From Blastocladiella britannica (lineage: Eukaryota > Blastocladiomycota > Blastocladiomycetes > Blastocladiales > Blastocladiaceae): a stretch of 31,768 nt of DNA. The translations under genes and the position numbers were made by a program. Location of the stretch: positions 1 to 31,768 of the forward strand of contig MU624685.1 of assembly GCA_025349905.2 (NCBI GenBank), in the 5' to 3' direction. Below are positions 22,867 to 31,768 of the stretch, in pieces. The notes below the pieces were generated by a model. That model saw only the letters and a list, made by a program, of their open reading frames with translations. It did no database searches and had not been told where the DNA came from. Position 1 is the stretch's first letter; each line of letters begins with the position of its first letter.

Positions 22867-25400
22867 TCAATCGCGCTTCTTCTCGGCAATGGACTTGGCC
22901 GGCGCCGGCTTGTCGCCGGCCGCTGCGGCGGCGGCAACCACATCATCGTCCTCCTCGTCATCATCGTCACTCTTTTCGGCGCCGCCCTGGCCGTACTCGT
23001 TGACGCGCGTGTGGTCCACTTGATACAGGTACCGCTGGATCACAAACACAATGAACACCACGTCGTCGCGGAACGCCGCCAGACGCTGCAGCGTGGGCAT
23101 GCGGATCACAAACACAAACAGGTCGTCGACAATGGTCGTCAGGAACTTGTACGTCTGTTTTTTTTTTGTTTTGTTTTGTAGGATGTCAGGGTTTGTTGTT
23201 CTTGGAGAAGAATAAGTGATCGTACCAAGACACGGCCGTTCATGTGAGCGACCGACTTCATGCGGTAGTTGAGGAACAACTGCGGGAGCGATTGGAGGAA
23301 GCTGTGTTTTTGTTGGGCAAGTCAGTTAACACGTCGAGACGACAATAGAAAGACTAAAAGACAAACCCAAACGCGTAGATCGAGCCGACAGCCGAGTTGA
23401 GGAAGTACGACCACCATGACTTGTGCTCCTGGTACATGAGCGAATAGATAAAGTACGCGGCCAGCAGCGGGTACATGAGCCATTTGAGGTAGCGGAACGC
23501 CTCGTCATCAAACTCCTTGGTCTTGGAGTTGACATACGACTAATGTAAAAGTGTGTGTCAGCACTCCAGCTAAAATGAAAAAAATGAAAAAAAAATTAGA
23601 TGTACCTTCTTGTCGCCAAGCGTAAACCGCGGAATGATGCCAAACCAACGGTTGTTCCAGTCGATCGCCGCCGACGTGGCCTTGGAGATCTTCCACGCCT
23701 CAATGGCAAGACCGATACCGTTGCTGGCAAGGATCACGAGCGACGTGTCCGTCGCATTGTCAAACAAGTACAGGAAAATGACCACCTGAATCGCAAAGTT
23801 GAGCAGCATCGACTTGACCGAGATGCCCTTGACGTTCTTGCGGTCCTTCCACGAGCTATATAATTGGTTTATTTGAGTACAGCAGACGAGACAAAAAAAA
23901 AGGAGCTACGCACGCAACGTCGTTCTTGAATGCCAGGAACTCAAAGACCGAGTGGAGCATCGAGACGGTGATGGTCAAGGCCTGTTTTAAAAATGACGAT
24001 GAGTATAAATGAGAAATAAAGAATAATGAGCACATACCAAGTACAGAGGGTTCGTGTCGCGGAACATGCGCTTCATCTCGTCCATGCTCGATGCACCCAT
24101 GTCCGTGCCCGCAGAGAGCATCGACGTCTGGGCCTTGAGCGAGAACTCCATCGACACCATAAAGTTGAACTTGGTGTACCCAATCACCGAAAAATCGAAC
24201 GTCATGGGCAGCTGGGTCATGGTCGGCTCGATCGGCACCAAGTCCTCTTCCAGGATCCAAAAGTCGTTCTTACAAATATCAACAGTCAATACTTCACTCT
24301 CAGCAAAAAAAAAAAAAAGATAAAAAAAAACGTACCACCCACACCGGCGGCTTGAGACCGTGAGCAACAACCTCGCCCTCCGGGTTCTTCTTTTCAAACT
24401 CGGGGACCCAGTCAATGTGCTTGGAGACAAACGGCGGAAGCGAGTCAGGGACAAGGTGCGACGGCGGGTGCACCAGGTTAATGGTGACGTTGGGCGACCA
24501 GTAGCTAACAATTTCGCGGGGAGCCGCTTTCCCCGAAAGAACGTCCACGAGCGACGGCTCAGCGACCTGCTCCTCTTCCTCCTGGGCATTCTCAGCCGCC
24601 GAACCAGACGCGTCACCGCCGACGGCCAGCAGCTTCTTGTGCTTGATGACGCGGCGCTTGGGGCGGTACTGCACCAGCGGGGCGTGACGCTCAATCACCA
24701 GGTTGGAGTGGTAGCCCTCGGTGGCGGGGTTGATGGGCGACCCGTGCTTGGAAATGTACACGTGCGCATAGTACGAGCCGTTGTGCGCGCGCACCGACTC
24801 GGGCAGCGAGATGTTGGCGCTGTGCCGACCCTGCACGTCTCCCCACTCGTCCTCAAAGTCAAAGTTGACCAGTTCGTACGCGGGCTTGTTGAGCGCGTCC
24901 TCGTACGGGGTAAAGTTTTGCGTCGGCGACAGGAATACGGCGAGGTCCTGTAATACGCGATCAATTAGCCAAGGTAAAGGAAAAAAACGCGTTTCCTGTC
25001 CTTCAGTTTCCGTACCAAGCGCGCCTTCAGGGGCCAAATGTTAAAGTGAGGCAGGGGCGACGAGTACTTGGGGCCCGCCATTGCCGCGGCCATGGCACCA
25101 AACATGTCGGGTGCGGCCTCGGGTTCAACAACAGCAGCAGTCGTGGTTGCAACCACTGCTTCGGTTGCGTTTGCGGCGCCATTGTCACCGGCACCTCCGG
25201 GCTGAATGCTTATATCTAGACGCGTTTCATTTCGATTTTAGAAAAATGGGCGAGTGTGGCACGGGCAAGGACTTGAACGCACACTTGAGGCCTTGGTTAA
25301 TAACCCATGCGGCTGCGAGGCCCTTGAGAAGCCCCTTCCAGAATGGCGCGGGAGCTGTGGTAGAGGAGCTGCCGCTTGGAGCTGGTGCGGCCTCGGACAT
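22867..25400 (-). CDS. CLPTM1: CLPTM1-family multi-pass membrane protein, nine exons
   Basis: Exons 25400-25263, 25201-25016, 24947-24336, 24268-24038, 23981-23914, 23855-23606, 23539-23367, 23301-23226 and 23154-22867 join in phase to 673 residues; human CLPTM1 has 669. A single N-terminal helix (LLKGLAAAWVINQGL) precedes a lumenal domain with GSYYAHVYISKHG, VIKHKKLL and WSPNVTINLV. The conserved membrane half follows: ALTITVSMLHSVFEFLAFKN, then WKDRKNVKGISVKS, FDDEAFRYLKWLMYPLL, PQLFLNYRMKSVAHMNGRVL, TYKFLTTIVDDLFVFVIRMP and YQVDHTRVNEYG, ending in an acidic Ala/Lys tail. CLPTM1 relatives act in the ER: human CLPTM1L is a scramblase for GPI-anchor biosynthesis and CLPTM1 retains receptors; the fungal role is not known. 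The exon 1-2 junction (25262-25202) rests on phase and splice sites only, not on conserved residues. Confidence 0.93.
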
Positions 25401-25653
25401 TTTTTGAATTTTGTGGGTGCGCTTGTGGCGAAAGGGAAGAGTTGTTCGTTTCGACTTCGAAAAAAAAAAAAAAAAGGAAAAAGGCGAAACGCGACGCGAC
25501 GTGGCAGTTCTTTCAAAATTGAGCCTCTCGCAGTCGCTTACGTCGTGCTCTACAAGGAGATCGTCCCGGATCGCGTCATGGAATAGCAGCGATCCAAGAG
25601 TTGGAGGTTAAACTCGCTTTCAACATCAAAAATCATAAAAACATCGAACATAA
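25401..25653. promoter_or_regulatory. Divergent promoter between CLPTM1 and the M16 peptidase gene
   Basis: 253 bp separate the two outward-facing start codons. It contains TTCGTTTCGACTTCGAA at 25445-25461 immediately before a poly-A tract of about 15, and an A-rich leader before the ATG at 25654. No gene is seen. Confidence 0.45.
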
Positions 25654-28600
25654 ATGGCAGACGCGTTCGATCTCCTGGACGACTTCACGGTCCCGATTCC
25701 CGGTGGCCTGTCAGTACCCGTGCGCGTGCACGTCAACAAGGCCTCGGGCCTGCGCGTCGTGTTTGCCGACGTCGAGGGCCCGCTGGCCCAGGTCGCGATC
25801 GTGGTGCCCACCTGCGTCTCGGACGACTCTGGCCTGCCCCACACGCTCGAGCACCTGTGTTTTATGGGCTCCAAGGGCTACCCTCACCGCGGGTTCCTGG
25901 ACACGGCCGCGCTCTTGTCCATTTCCGTCGGCACCAACGCCTGGACCGACTGCGACCAGTAATTGTTATACTATTTTCATGAAAAATGAAAGGGCCTGCC
26001 GCCTGACTCACACACGCACCAACATAATACAGCACCTGCTACACCGTTAGCACCGCCGGCATGGAAGGCCTGCTAACGATCCTGCCCGTGTTCCTCGACC
26101 ACGTACTTTGCCCGACGCTGTCGGCCGCGTCGTTCACCACCGAAGTGTACCACGTAGACGGCAAGGCGCGCGAGCAAGGCGTGGTGATGTGCGAGATGAT
26201 GGCGCGCGAGTACACCGAGTCCGACCGGTCCGACCTGGCCACGCGCCGCGCGCTGTACTCATCCCAGGCCACGTACGCGTGGGAGTGCGGAGGCCTGACC
26301 AAGGACATTCGCAAGCTCACGATCGACCGCATCCGCGCGTACCACCGCAAATGGTACGCGGCGGGGAACGTGACGGTGGTGGTGTTTGGGCACGGCACCG
26401 ACGACCGCGCGGTGCTCGCGTCCGTCATGCAGTCCCCTGCCATGCAGCCGGGCGCGCAACCCCTCGTGGATACGCCCAAATCAAACGCGACGGATGTGGG
26501 TGCGCACTTGGCACCCGGTATGACCACCAATGTTGTGCCGTTCCCGGACGAGGACGAAGAAATGGGGTCCATCACGCTGGCATGGCCGGGTCCCGAGCTT
26601 CACCCGAGCTCAAACAAGTTGGCGGCAGATTCCGACGAGGCAGAGACTACCGAGACGCTGGTGGCGCTCGACCTTCTGGCGCGGTACTTGACTGAGGGAT
26701 CGGCGTCGCCCTTGCACCAGGCCCTTGTCGAGTGCAGTGATGCCGCCGGGTCCGATGTCGACATTGACTTGCGAATGCATGCGCGCACTGCTCTCTTTCT
26801 CACCGTAAGTGGCATGCACTACCGTGGCCGTGCCGACCACACGCCTGGTGCTAATGGTGACGCGGACGAAAGCGGCTGGTCCGACGAGGATTCTTCTTCT
26901 TCTTCGTCAGGGGCTGAACATAGTGAAAGCGAGTCTGATGACGATGATAGCGACTCGGAGGAGGACGAGCTTGAAGCTGATGGTCCCGGCGAGGAAGAGG
27001 AAGAGCACCTTTCGGGAACAGACTGGTTTGCCCGTGGCGCGCTCCTGGACCGCGTCCGGGCCACTCTGCAGGAACAGCTCGATCCCGAGTCGTCCACAAC
27101 CGCCATGACGCTGGACGGGATTCACCGCGCTCTGCACCGACACACGATCGCGCTCCAGTCGCAGCTCGAGGACGACCCGCACGACGCGATGCTGGGGTCA
27201 TGGCTGCCCGACCTTGTCTCCCCACGCCGCCCGCTGCTCTCGCGCCACCGCTCCACTTTCGATATTGTCGACGATTTGCGCACTCGCCCGATCACGTACT
27301 GGCAACAACTCTTGCGCAAGTGGATTCTGGACGCGCCGGCGGGCGTGCAGACGATGGCGGTACCCTCCGCCAAGCTCGCCGAGTCGGTGCAGGACGAAAA
27401 GGAGAAACGCACCGCCCGCATTCGCAAGAAGCTCGGCGCGCGCGGGCTCAAGGAGGCACAAGCGCGGCTGGAAGCAGCGATGCGCGCCAATGCGGTCCGC
27501 GTCGACACTTTCAGGGCCGACCTGCCGTCCCCTGCCGATCCGCGCAAAATCGAGCCGCTCGGGTTCAAGGACGAGGTGGTCAAGTTTACGCCCGCCGAAT
27601 CCCCGTTCCCGCAGGTCCAGTTTGTGATGGTGCCCACGTCGCAATTTGTGCACGTGAAGCTCTTTTTCGCGCTCCCGCGTGGCGCCGACTTGCCCGAGTC
27701 GTTGGCCGCGCTCCTGGTCCTGGTGCAGGAGCTAGTGTTCCAGCAGGCGACCGCCGATGGCACTCCGTACGCGACCCTCATTTCCAACTTGCAGGCGTCC
27801 ACCACGCAGTACTCGTGCTCGGTAGGTCTCGGGTCCGACGTGTTCTCGGCATCTTACATGACCGAAATGGTGGCGGTGCAGTACACGTGCCTGGCCAGCC
27901 GCGCAAGCGATGCCGCTCAGTGGATTGTCCGCGCGCTGGCGACTCCGGTGTTTGAGCTGGACCGGTTGGCCACCGTGACCAAGAATTTACTAGCGGATGT
28001 GGCCGACTGGCGCCGCGACGGCGGGTACGTGCTGGGCGCGACGTCGTCGACTCTCATTGGCAATGCCGCGGGACTCGTGGACCCGTGGCTGGGCGTGCCC
28101 GTCCAGTACCATGTGCTCAAGGGCATTTCTCGGCAGATCCGCCAGGGCTCCGTGGACTCGATCTTGGTTCGGTTGCGGTCCGTGCACGAGCTGATGTTTG
28201 CGACGCCCCTGTTTGCCCAGGTGACGGCCAACTCGCGGGCCGTGGCTGACACGGTGCTCGGGACCGTCAATATCGAGCTGGCTCGGTACCCCGACGGTTT
28301 CGTTGGCCGCGGGACCAAGGGTCCGCCTGTACCGTTTCCGTTCCCGCGATCGCCGTACCGCCGCTCCGAGGGCGACGCGGCCGTGATCCCGGTCAAGGGC
28401 ATTTCGGCCTCGTTTTGCTCGATCTGGGTCGACTTTGGTTTGTGTCATCCTATTTCACATTGTCCGTCAGCGTATACTCACAGCAATAAATTCAATGTAG
28501 ACCTGCTGAGCACACCGCAGCAGCACCCAGACTACTACTCGACACTGATCGCGCTGGACCTGCTGTCGCGGTCCGAAGGCCCGCTATTCACCGCGATCCG

Positions 28601-29162
28601 CGGCCCCGGGTTGGCCTACGATGCGTCAGTACACGCGGCGTTGTGGACCGGCACGCTGTCGTTTGATGCGTCCGAGGCCAGCGACCCGGTCGGGTGTGTG
28701 CGCGCGTTCTACCGTGTCTTGGACGAAACCGTGCAAAATCCGGCCACATCCACCGACCCGCTTGCTGTCGCGGTCGCCAAGGCCGCCATCGTGTACCGGC
28801 ACGCGGCGGCACGATCGACGCCCGCCTGTATTGCGTCGGAAGCGTTCCGAGCCCGGTTGCGGGGCACGCGCGACTTGGCCGCTCGCGATATCGATTTTGC
28901 GGCCGGAATCGCAAGCTGTACCGAAGACCAGGTGGCTCAGGCACTGGTCAAAGTCGCGGCGGCGTTCCGGGACACCCCGCGGACACGGACCGTGATGGTG
29001 GTGCCCGATAACTCTGACGCGGTCGCTGCGATCGCAGCGGGGGTGACTGCGGCCGGGCTTGGGAATGCCAAAATTGTGCGGTTCGATCAGGTCTTGGAGC
29101 AGGTCGTGGGGATCCCGGAGGCGACGTGGCAGAAGGTGGTCAAGGAGGCGGTGGCTACGTAA
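25654..29162 (+). CDS. M16-family zinc metallopeptidase, C05D11.1/Sdd3-like
   Basis: Exons 25654-25958, 26033-28437 and 28501-29162 (introns 74 and 63 nt) give 1123 residues. The inverted zinc motif HTLEH (His63, Glu66, His67) is intact, and a downstream Glu in GVVMCEM (Glu156) is the likely third ligand. The region after it, FMGSKGYPHRGFLDT then GTNAWTDCDH and FTTEVYHVDGKAREQGVV, is the pattern of the C05D11.1 subgroup rather than insulysin or mitochondrial processing peptidase. The M16 fold continues in two further repeats up to residue 1123. A Ser/Asp/Glu-rich insert (26881-27015) interrupts the first half. The second intron is inferred because removing it joins WVDFDLLSTPQQHPDYYST; it is 63 nt with no stop, so the gene also reads open through it. 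Members are probably cytosolic peptide-degrading enzymes; the substrate is unknown. Confidence 0.88.
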
Positions 29163-29441
29163 TTATATACTTCATATATAAACCAATTTAATGTTCCCTT
29201 ATCAGGATCCCGGTGCCAGACGAACGACCATGGTCTGCAAGCGGTCAAAATGGAAGTCTTGAAGCAACTCACTTTGGATGAGCTTCAAAGTTGAGCTCCT
29301 TTTTCCAGATATCATTTGACATAAAGGATGAAGGAAGAAGAAACAATTGCTGCGTTCATTTTTTTTATATTTCTAGTACACACATTTGATAAGACACAAA
29401 TTGGAAGGGAAAACAATGAGAAAAACACAATCTAGAGATAA
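29163..29441. other. Convergent 3' spacer between M16 peptidase and MFS transporter
   Basis: 279 bp of AT-rich DNA with TATA-rich stretches (ATATATAAACC near 29173, poly-T around 29360) lies between two converging stop codons. I see no gene; these are probably the two 3' untranslated regions. Confidence 0.5.
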
Positions 29442-31061
29442 TCAACCAAGCACGGCGTCCTTGACGGCCTCGCGCGCCTCTTTGTCGAGCTCGGTGCCCT
29501 TGGTGTGGAAGTCGAGCGCCTTGTCGATCTGGTCGTCCTCGTGGTCGTCGCCAATCACGTCGGGGTTGAGCGCGAACGATCCCTTGGGAATGAACGTGGC
29601 AAGGAAAATGATGATGGCCGAGACCGAGACGGCAACACCGGCGGTCCAAAACATGGCGTCGCGGGTCTGGGCCATACCGGCGAGCGGCGGGAACTTCTTG
29701 GCCGACCCGTACTTCTTGATCAGGTCCGCAACGTACGAGTCCTGGATCTTGCCGACCCACGTGTTGACGAGCGCAAAGATCACAATGTAGGCGACGTACA
29801 GGAACGACATGACCGATCCAAGGGGCGAAACAGCCGCGTTGTCGTCCTCGTGCTTGGACAGGCGAGACTGCACGTACGCCACCAGCGAAACGTCACCGGC
29901 AGCCCATCCGAACGACACGGGAATCATGCACGCAGCCAGGAACCACACCCAGCCCTCGGTGTCGCCGAACGGCGTGGCCAGGGGCAGGATCCACACCACC
30001 ATCAGCATGATAGCGTCGAGACGGAGCCACGGGATCGGGGTCTTGACGGCGTCGGCAAACATGAGCACAAAGAACGCGCCGCACAGCTCACCAAAGTTGG
30101 AGCCGGACACGAGCAGCTGCTGGTACGAGCCCTTGGCCAGACCAAAGTTGGCGTAGTGCGCAAACAGCACGTTCTCGAGGTAACGGTGGAGCACCAGCGG
30201 GAACGTGTAGGCCGGGATGAGCCACACCAGCGACCGGTTGAAGCACACGAGCTTGAGGCCGAGCCAGACCGAGTGGAAGAACGACTTGAAGATGGAGAGG
30301 GTCTCGGGGAAGAATCCGCGCGACACGTGGCCAGTGGACGCCAGCTTGTGCTCGGTGTTGGCAATGCGCGACCAGATGAGCGCGGCACCGGTAAAGAAGA
30401 TCGGGATCAGGGCCAGCGAGTAAGCGTAGTTGAAGTACCCGATCCAGTAGCGCGAGAGCAGGGCGCCGGCGGTACCGGCGGTCTCGTACAGAATGTGCAC
30501 GGTCGAGTCCATCTTCTTCAGCTTGACGGGGTCGCCGCCGACAATGTCACGGGGGATCACGCGGCGAATGAGCTCGACGATACCGTGGAAGATGCCGACG
30601 GCCGGGAACAAGATGCACACCACCAGGGGGTCCCAGTTACCAGCCTTGTACTTTTTCTCGTCGCCGAGACCAGTCGAGCCGCCGCCGGTCGCAATCTCGA
30701 GGATCGGGATGATGGCCACCAGGATACCGAACAGCAGGATCGACATGGACAGGACGCGCGAGGTCGGGAAACGCTTGATCAGCGGGGAAACGAGGAGCGA
30801 GCCGATCGACTGGCACGCGTAGTTGATGGAGACGACGGTACCCCAGATGGCCGCGGGCGAGTTGGTGTAGCGGGTGAGGACAATGTTGGACACTTTTTGT
30901 GGATGGGGTGTGAGACATTGGTATATTTGATTAGTTGTAAAAGTGTGAAACATACTGCATCCGGTCAGGGTCTCCAGGGCAAACTTGTAGCACATGATGC
31001 CACCAATGTAGACCGTGAGGTTCTTTTTCTCAGCGGCAGAGAAGCCGTCGTAGATGCCCAT
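29442..31061 (-). CDS. Major facilitator superfamily (MFS) transporter, substrate unknown
   Basis: Exon 1 (31061-30956) and exon 2 (30892-29442), with a 63-nt phase-1 intron, give 518 residues with about 11-12 hydrophobic helices. It starts MGIYDGFSAAEKKN and runs straight into the first helix. Helix 2 and its loop show INYACQSIGSLLVSPLIKRF, an MFS-type helix 2/loop 2-3 region. The large central loop (RRVIPRDIVGGDPVKLKKMD) and later helices SNFGELCGAFFVLMFADAV and IPVSFGWAAGDVSLVAYVQS follow, and the C-terminus is acidic (DDHEDDQIDKALDF). The pattern is that of the uncharacterised fungal MFS transporters; no substrate residue is recognisable. The intron is 3n and stop-free, so both forms are open; splicing gives LTGCMSNIVLTRY, which looks more natural than the 21-residue polar insert. 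Very short 3' spacing to M16; the upstream region has HSE-like palindromes. Confidence 0.85.
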   Translation of the reverse strand: MGIYDGFSAAEKKNLTVYIGGIMCYKFALETLTGCSMFHTFTTNQIYQCLTPHPQKVSNIVLTRYTNSPAAIWGTVVSINYACQSIGSLLVSPLIKRFPTSRVLSMSILLFGILVAIIPILEIATGGGSTGLGDEKKYKAGNWDPLVVCILFPAVGIFHGIVELIRRVIPRDIVGGDPVKLKKMDSTVHILYETAGTAGALLSRYWIGYFNYAYSLALIPIFFTGAALIWSRIANTEHKLASTGHVSRGFFPETLSIFKSFFHSVWLGLKLVCFNRSLVWLIPAYTFPLVLHRYLENVLFAHYANFGLAKGSYQQLLVSGSNFGELCGAFFVLMFADAVKTPIPWLRLDAIMLMVVWILPLATPFGDTEGWVWFLAACMIPVSFGWAAGDVSLVAYVQSRLSKHEDDNAAVSPLGSVMSFLYVAYIVIFALVNTWVGKIQDSYVADLIKKYGSAKKFPPLAGMAQTRDAMFWTAGVAVSVSAIIIFLATFIPKGSFALNPDVIGDDHEDDQIDKALDFHTKGTELDKEAREAVKDAVLG

Positions 31062-31483
31062 TGTGTGAAATCAAAAATGAACTTGAAGATGGATCAGGTT
31101 TGGGTTGGTCGCTCAATGGTTGAGGTGAGGGATACTTTGCTACAACGACTGAGAGATGGCTGAGGGGAATGGCCAGGATTTATAGGGCCGGATCGAACAG
31201 TTTTGCCCTTTTTCATTGAGCAAGACGCGAGCGCCGGATGAGATGGCACGTTTTTTTTACTTAAAGTGGATTTTTTTTTCAAATGCCGAAGTGCAAGTTC
31301 TCGAAGAAAAAATATAAAACACTAGACAACGTGCTTGTGGCGCAGAACTTCTAGAGCACACACCCTTCGAGAACCTACGCTTAACGTTTTTTTGTATCCA
31401 GCTGGGAATCTCCATTTGAGAAAATCTCAATGAGCTTTTCGTACATAATACGGCCCAGTGGATCGCAGTTTTTTGGCATTTAA
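31062..31483. promoter_or_regulatory. Upstream region of the MFS gene
   Basis: About 420 bp without a gene. It holds several A/T tracts, two TTCnnGAA palindromes at 31297-31306 and 31365-31374, and a GAGAAAATCTC short inverted repeat near 31417-31427. The open frames here are short, AT-rich and lack the coding bias of the neighbours. Confidence 0.4.
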
Positions 31484-31768
31484 ATAAGACAACTCGGGAA
31501 AAAAAAAACGAAAGCACACCTGGATCAGTGCCCAAATCTTGCGTTATCCATATTCGATCGTGGCTGCCAACACCAACTCGCTTGCATTGGCAATGACTTC
31601 TGCGATGCGCACGCGGCTGACAACGCGCGTCGCCTCGCGAACAGAAACGTTTGTGCGGACTGTGAAAACAACATGAACAGCCTCGACCGCTTCATCAACT
31701 GGCATGGCTATTCGGGCGTCAACGCGGTCGCGTGCTGCTACATATGCAACTACCTCAAGGGCGACATG
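31484..31768 (+). CDS. Cys/His-rich partial coding exon, runs off the right edge
   Basis: One plus frame is open from 31484 to the window end with strong third-position GC from about 31529 on, unlike the AT-rich DNA before it. The coding-like part has CPNLALSIFDRGC, CIGNDFCDAHAADN, NRNVCADCENNM and AVACCYICNYLKGDM, i.e. five Cys-containing clusters with conserved-looking spacing and an N/R-rich context. The ending CxxCNYLKGDM resembles the CxxCNxxKG segment of HNH-type and related zinc-binding nucleases, but this is a weak pattern match. There is no in-frame ATG before the Cys-rich part; the first is near 31673. An upstream exon joined near the CAG at 31528 is possible, but I found no in-phase partner. 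Truncated by the window. Confidence 0.5.
   Translation, partial: MRQLGKKKTKAHLDQCPNLALSIFDRGCQHQLACIGNDFCDAHAADNARRLANRNVCADCENNMNSLDRFINWHGYSGVNAVACCYICNYLKGDM

Noticed and set aside
26805..26810. Perfect GTAAGT donor inside the M16 coding exon
   Set aside because: No acceptor gives an in-phase join at the usual 52-87 nt distance, and the frame stays open with good coding bias through the following acidic tract.
29505..31163. Plus-strand open frame of 552 codons opposite the MFS gene
   Set aside because: Highly charged shadow sequence without domains; the opposite strand has hydrophobic helices and a normal start and stop.
31257..31535. Minus-strand 92-codon open frame upstream of the MFS gene
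   Set aside because: AT-rich, no coding bias, contains poly-A derived Phe/Lys runs and the HSE-like palindromes; more likely promoter DNA.

Overview
The window looks like nuclear DNA of an early-diverging fungus, most plausibly a zoosporic lineage (Blastocladiomycota or Chytridiomycota). That placement is an inference. Coding DNA is strongly GC-biased at third positions, while introns and intergenic DNA are AT-rich with long poly-A/poly-T tracts. The gene set is opisthokont or fungal (Cox16, Msh3, Rpt1, Pol5/MYBBP1A, Vnx1-like exchanger), but it also includes PEN-2 and CLPTM1, which ascomycete and basidiomycete models generally lack. I reconstructed about 40 introns by conserved-protein continuity and reading phase. 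Apart from two uncertain ones in the small membrane-protein gene, all are 52-87 nt with GT donors, and most acceptors are CAG or TAG.

Layout, left to right: POL5/MYBBP1A-like ribosome-biogenesis factor (-, 101-3538); NIPA-type magnesium transporter (+, 3828-5286); a small multi-pass membrane protein of unknown family (+, about 5379-5922); SWI3/RSC8/SMARCC chromatin-remodelling subunit (+, 6090-8051); FHA-domain checkpoint-type kinase with nine exons, one of 16 nt (+, 8198-10326); PEN-2 gamma-secretase subunit (-, 10395-10767); Vnx1-like CaCA cation/H+ exchanger (+, 11035-14584); RPT1 proteasome ATPase (-, 14689-16345); an ANP32-like leucine-rich acidic protein with a long charged tail (+, 16435-18655); MSH3 (-, 18707-22259); COX16 (-, 22308-22825); CLPTM1 (-, 22867-25400); an M16-family zinc peptidase of the C05D11.1/Sdd3 type (+, 25654-29162); an MFS transporter (-, 29442-31061); and a Cys-rich partial exon running off the right edge (+, 31484-31768).

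This is an ordinary, compact housekeeping region, not an operon or accessory island. Genes are separated by tens to a few hundred bases. Convergent pairs (kinase/PEN2, VNX1/RPT1, ANP32/MSH3) leave only 51-104 bp between stop codons. Divergent pairs (POL5/NIPA, PEN2/VNX1, RPT1/ANP32, CLPTM1/M16) share 89-289 bp that probably act as bidirectional promoters; several of these contain TTCGA-type repeats. I see no tRNA, rRNA, transposon or CRISPR.

The points most worth checking are the fungal PEN-2, the 16-nt microexon in the kinase, two 63-nt introns that could be retained in frame, a possible 20-nt intron, an orphan open frame before VNX1, and a basic tandem repeat inside the ANP32-like tail.
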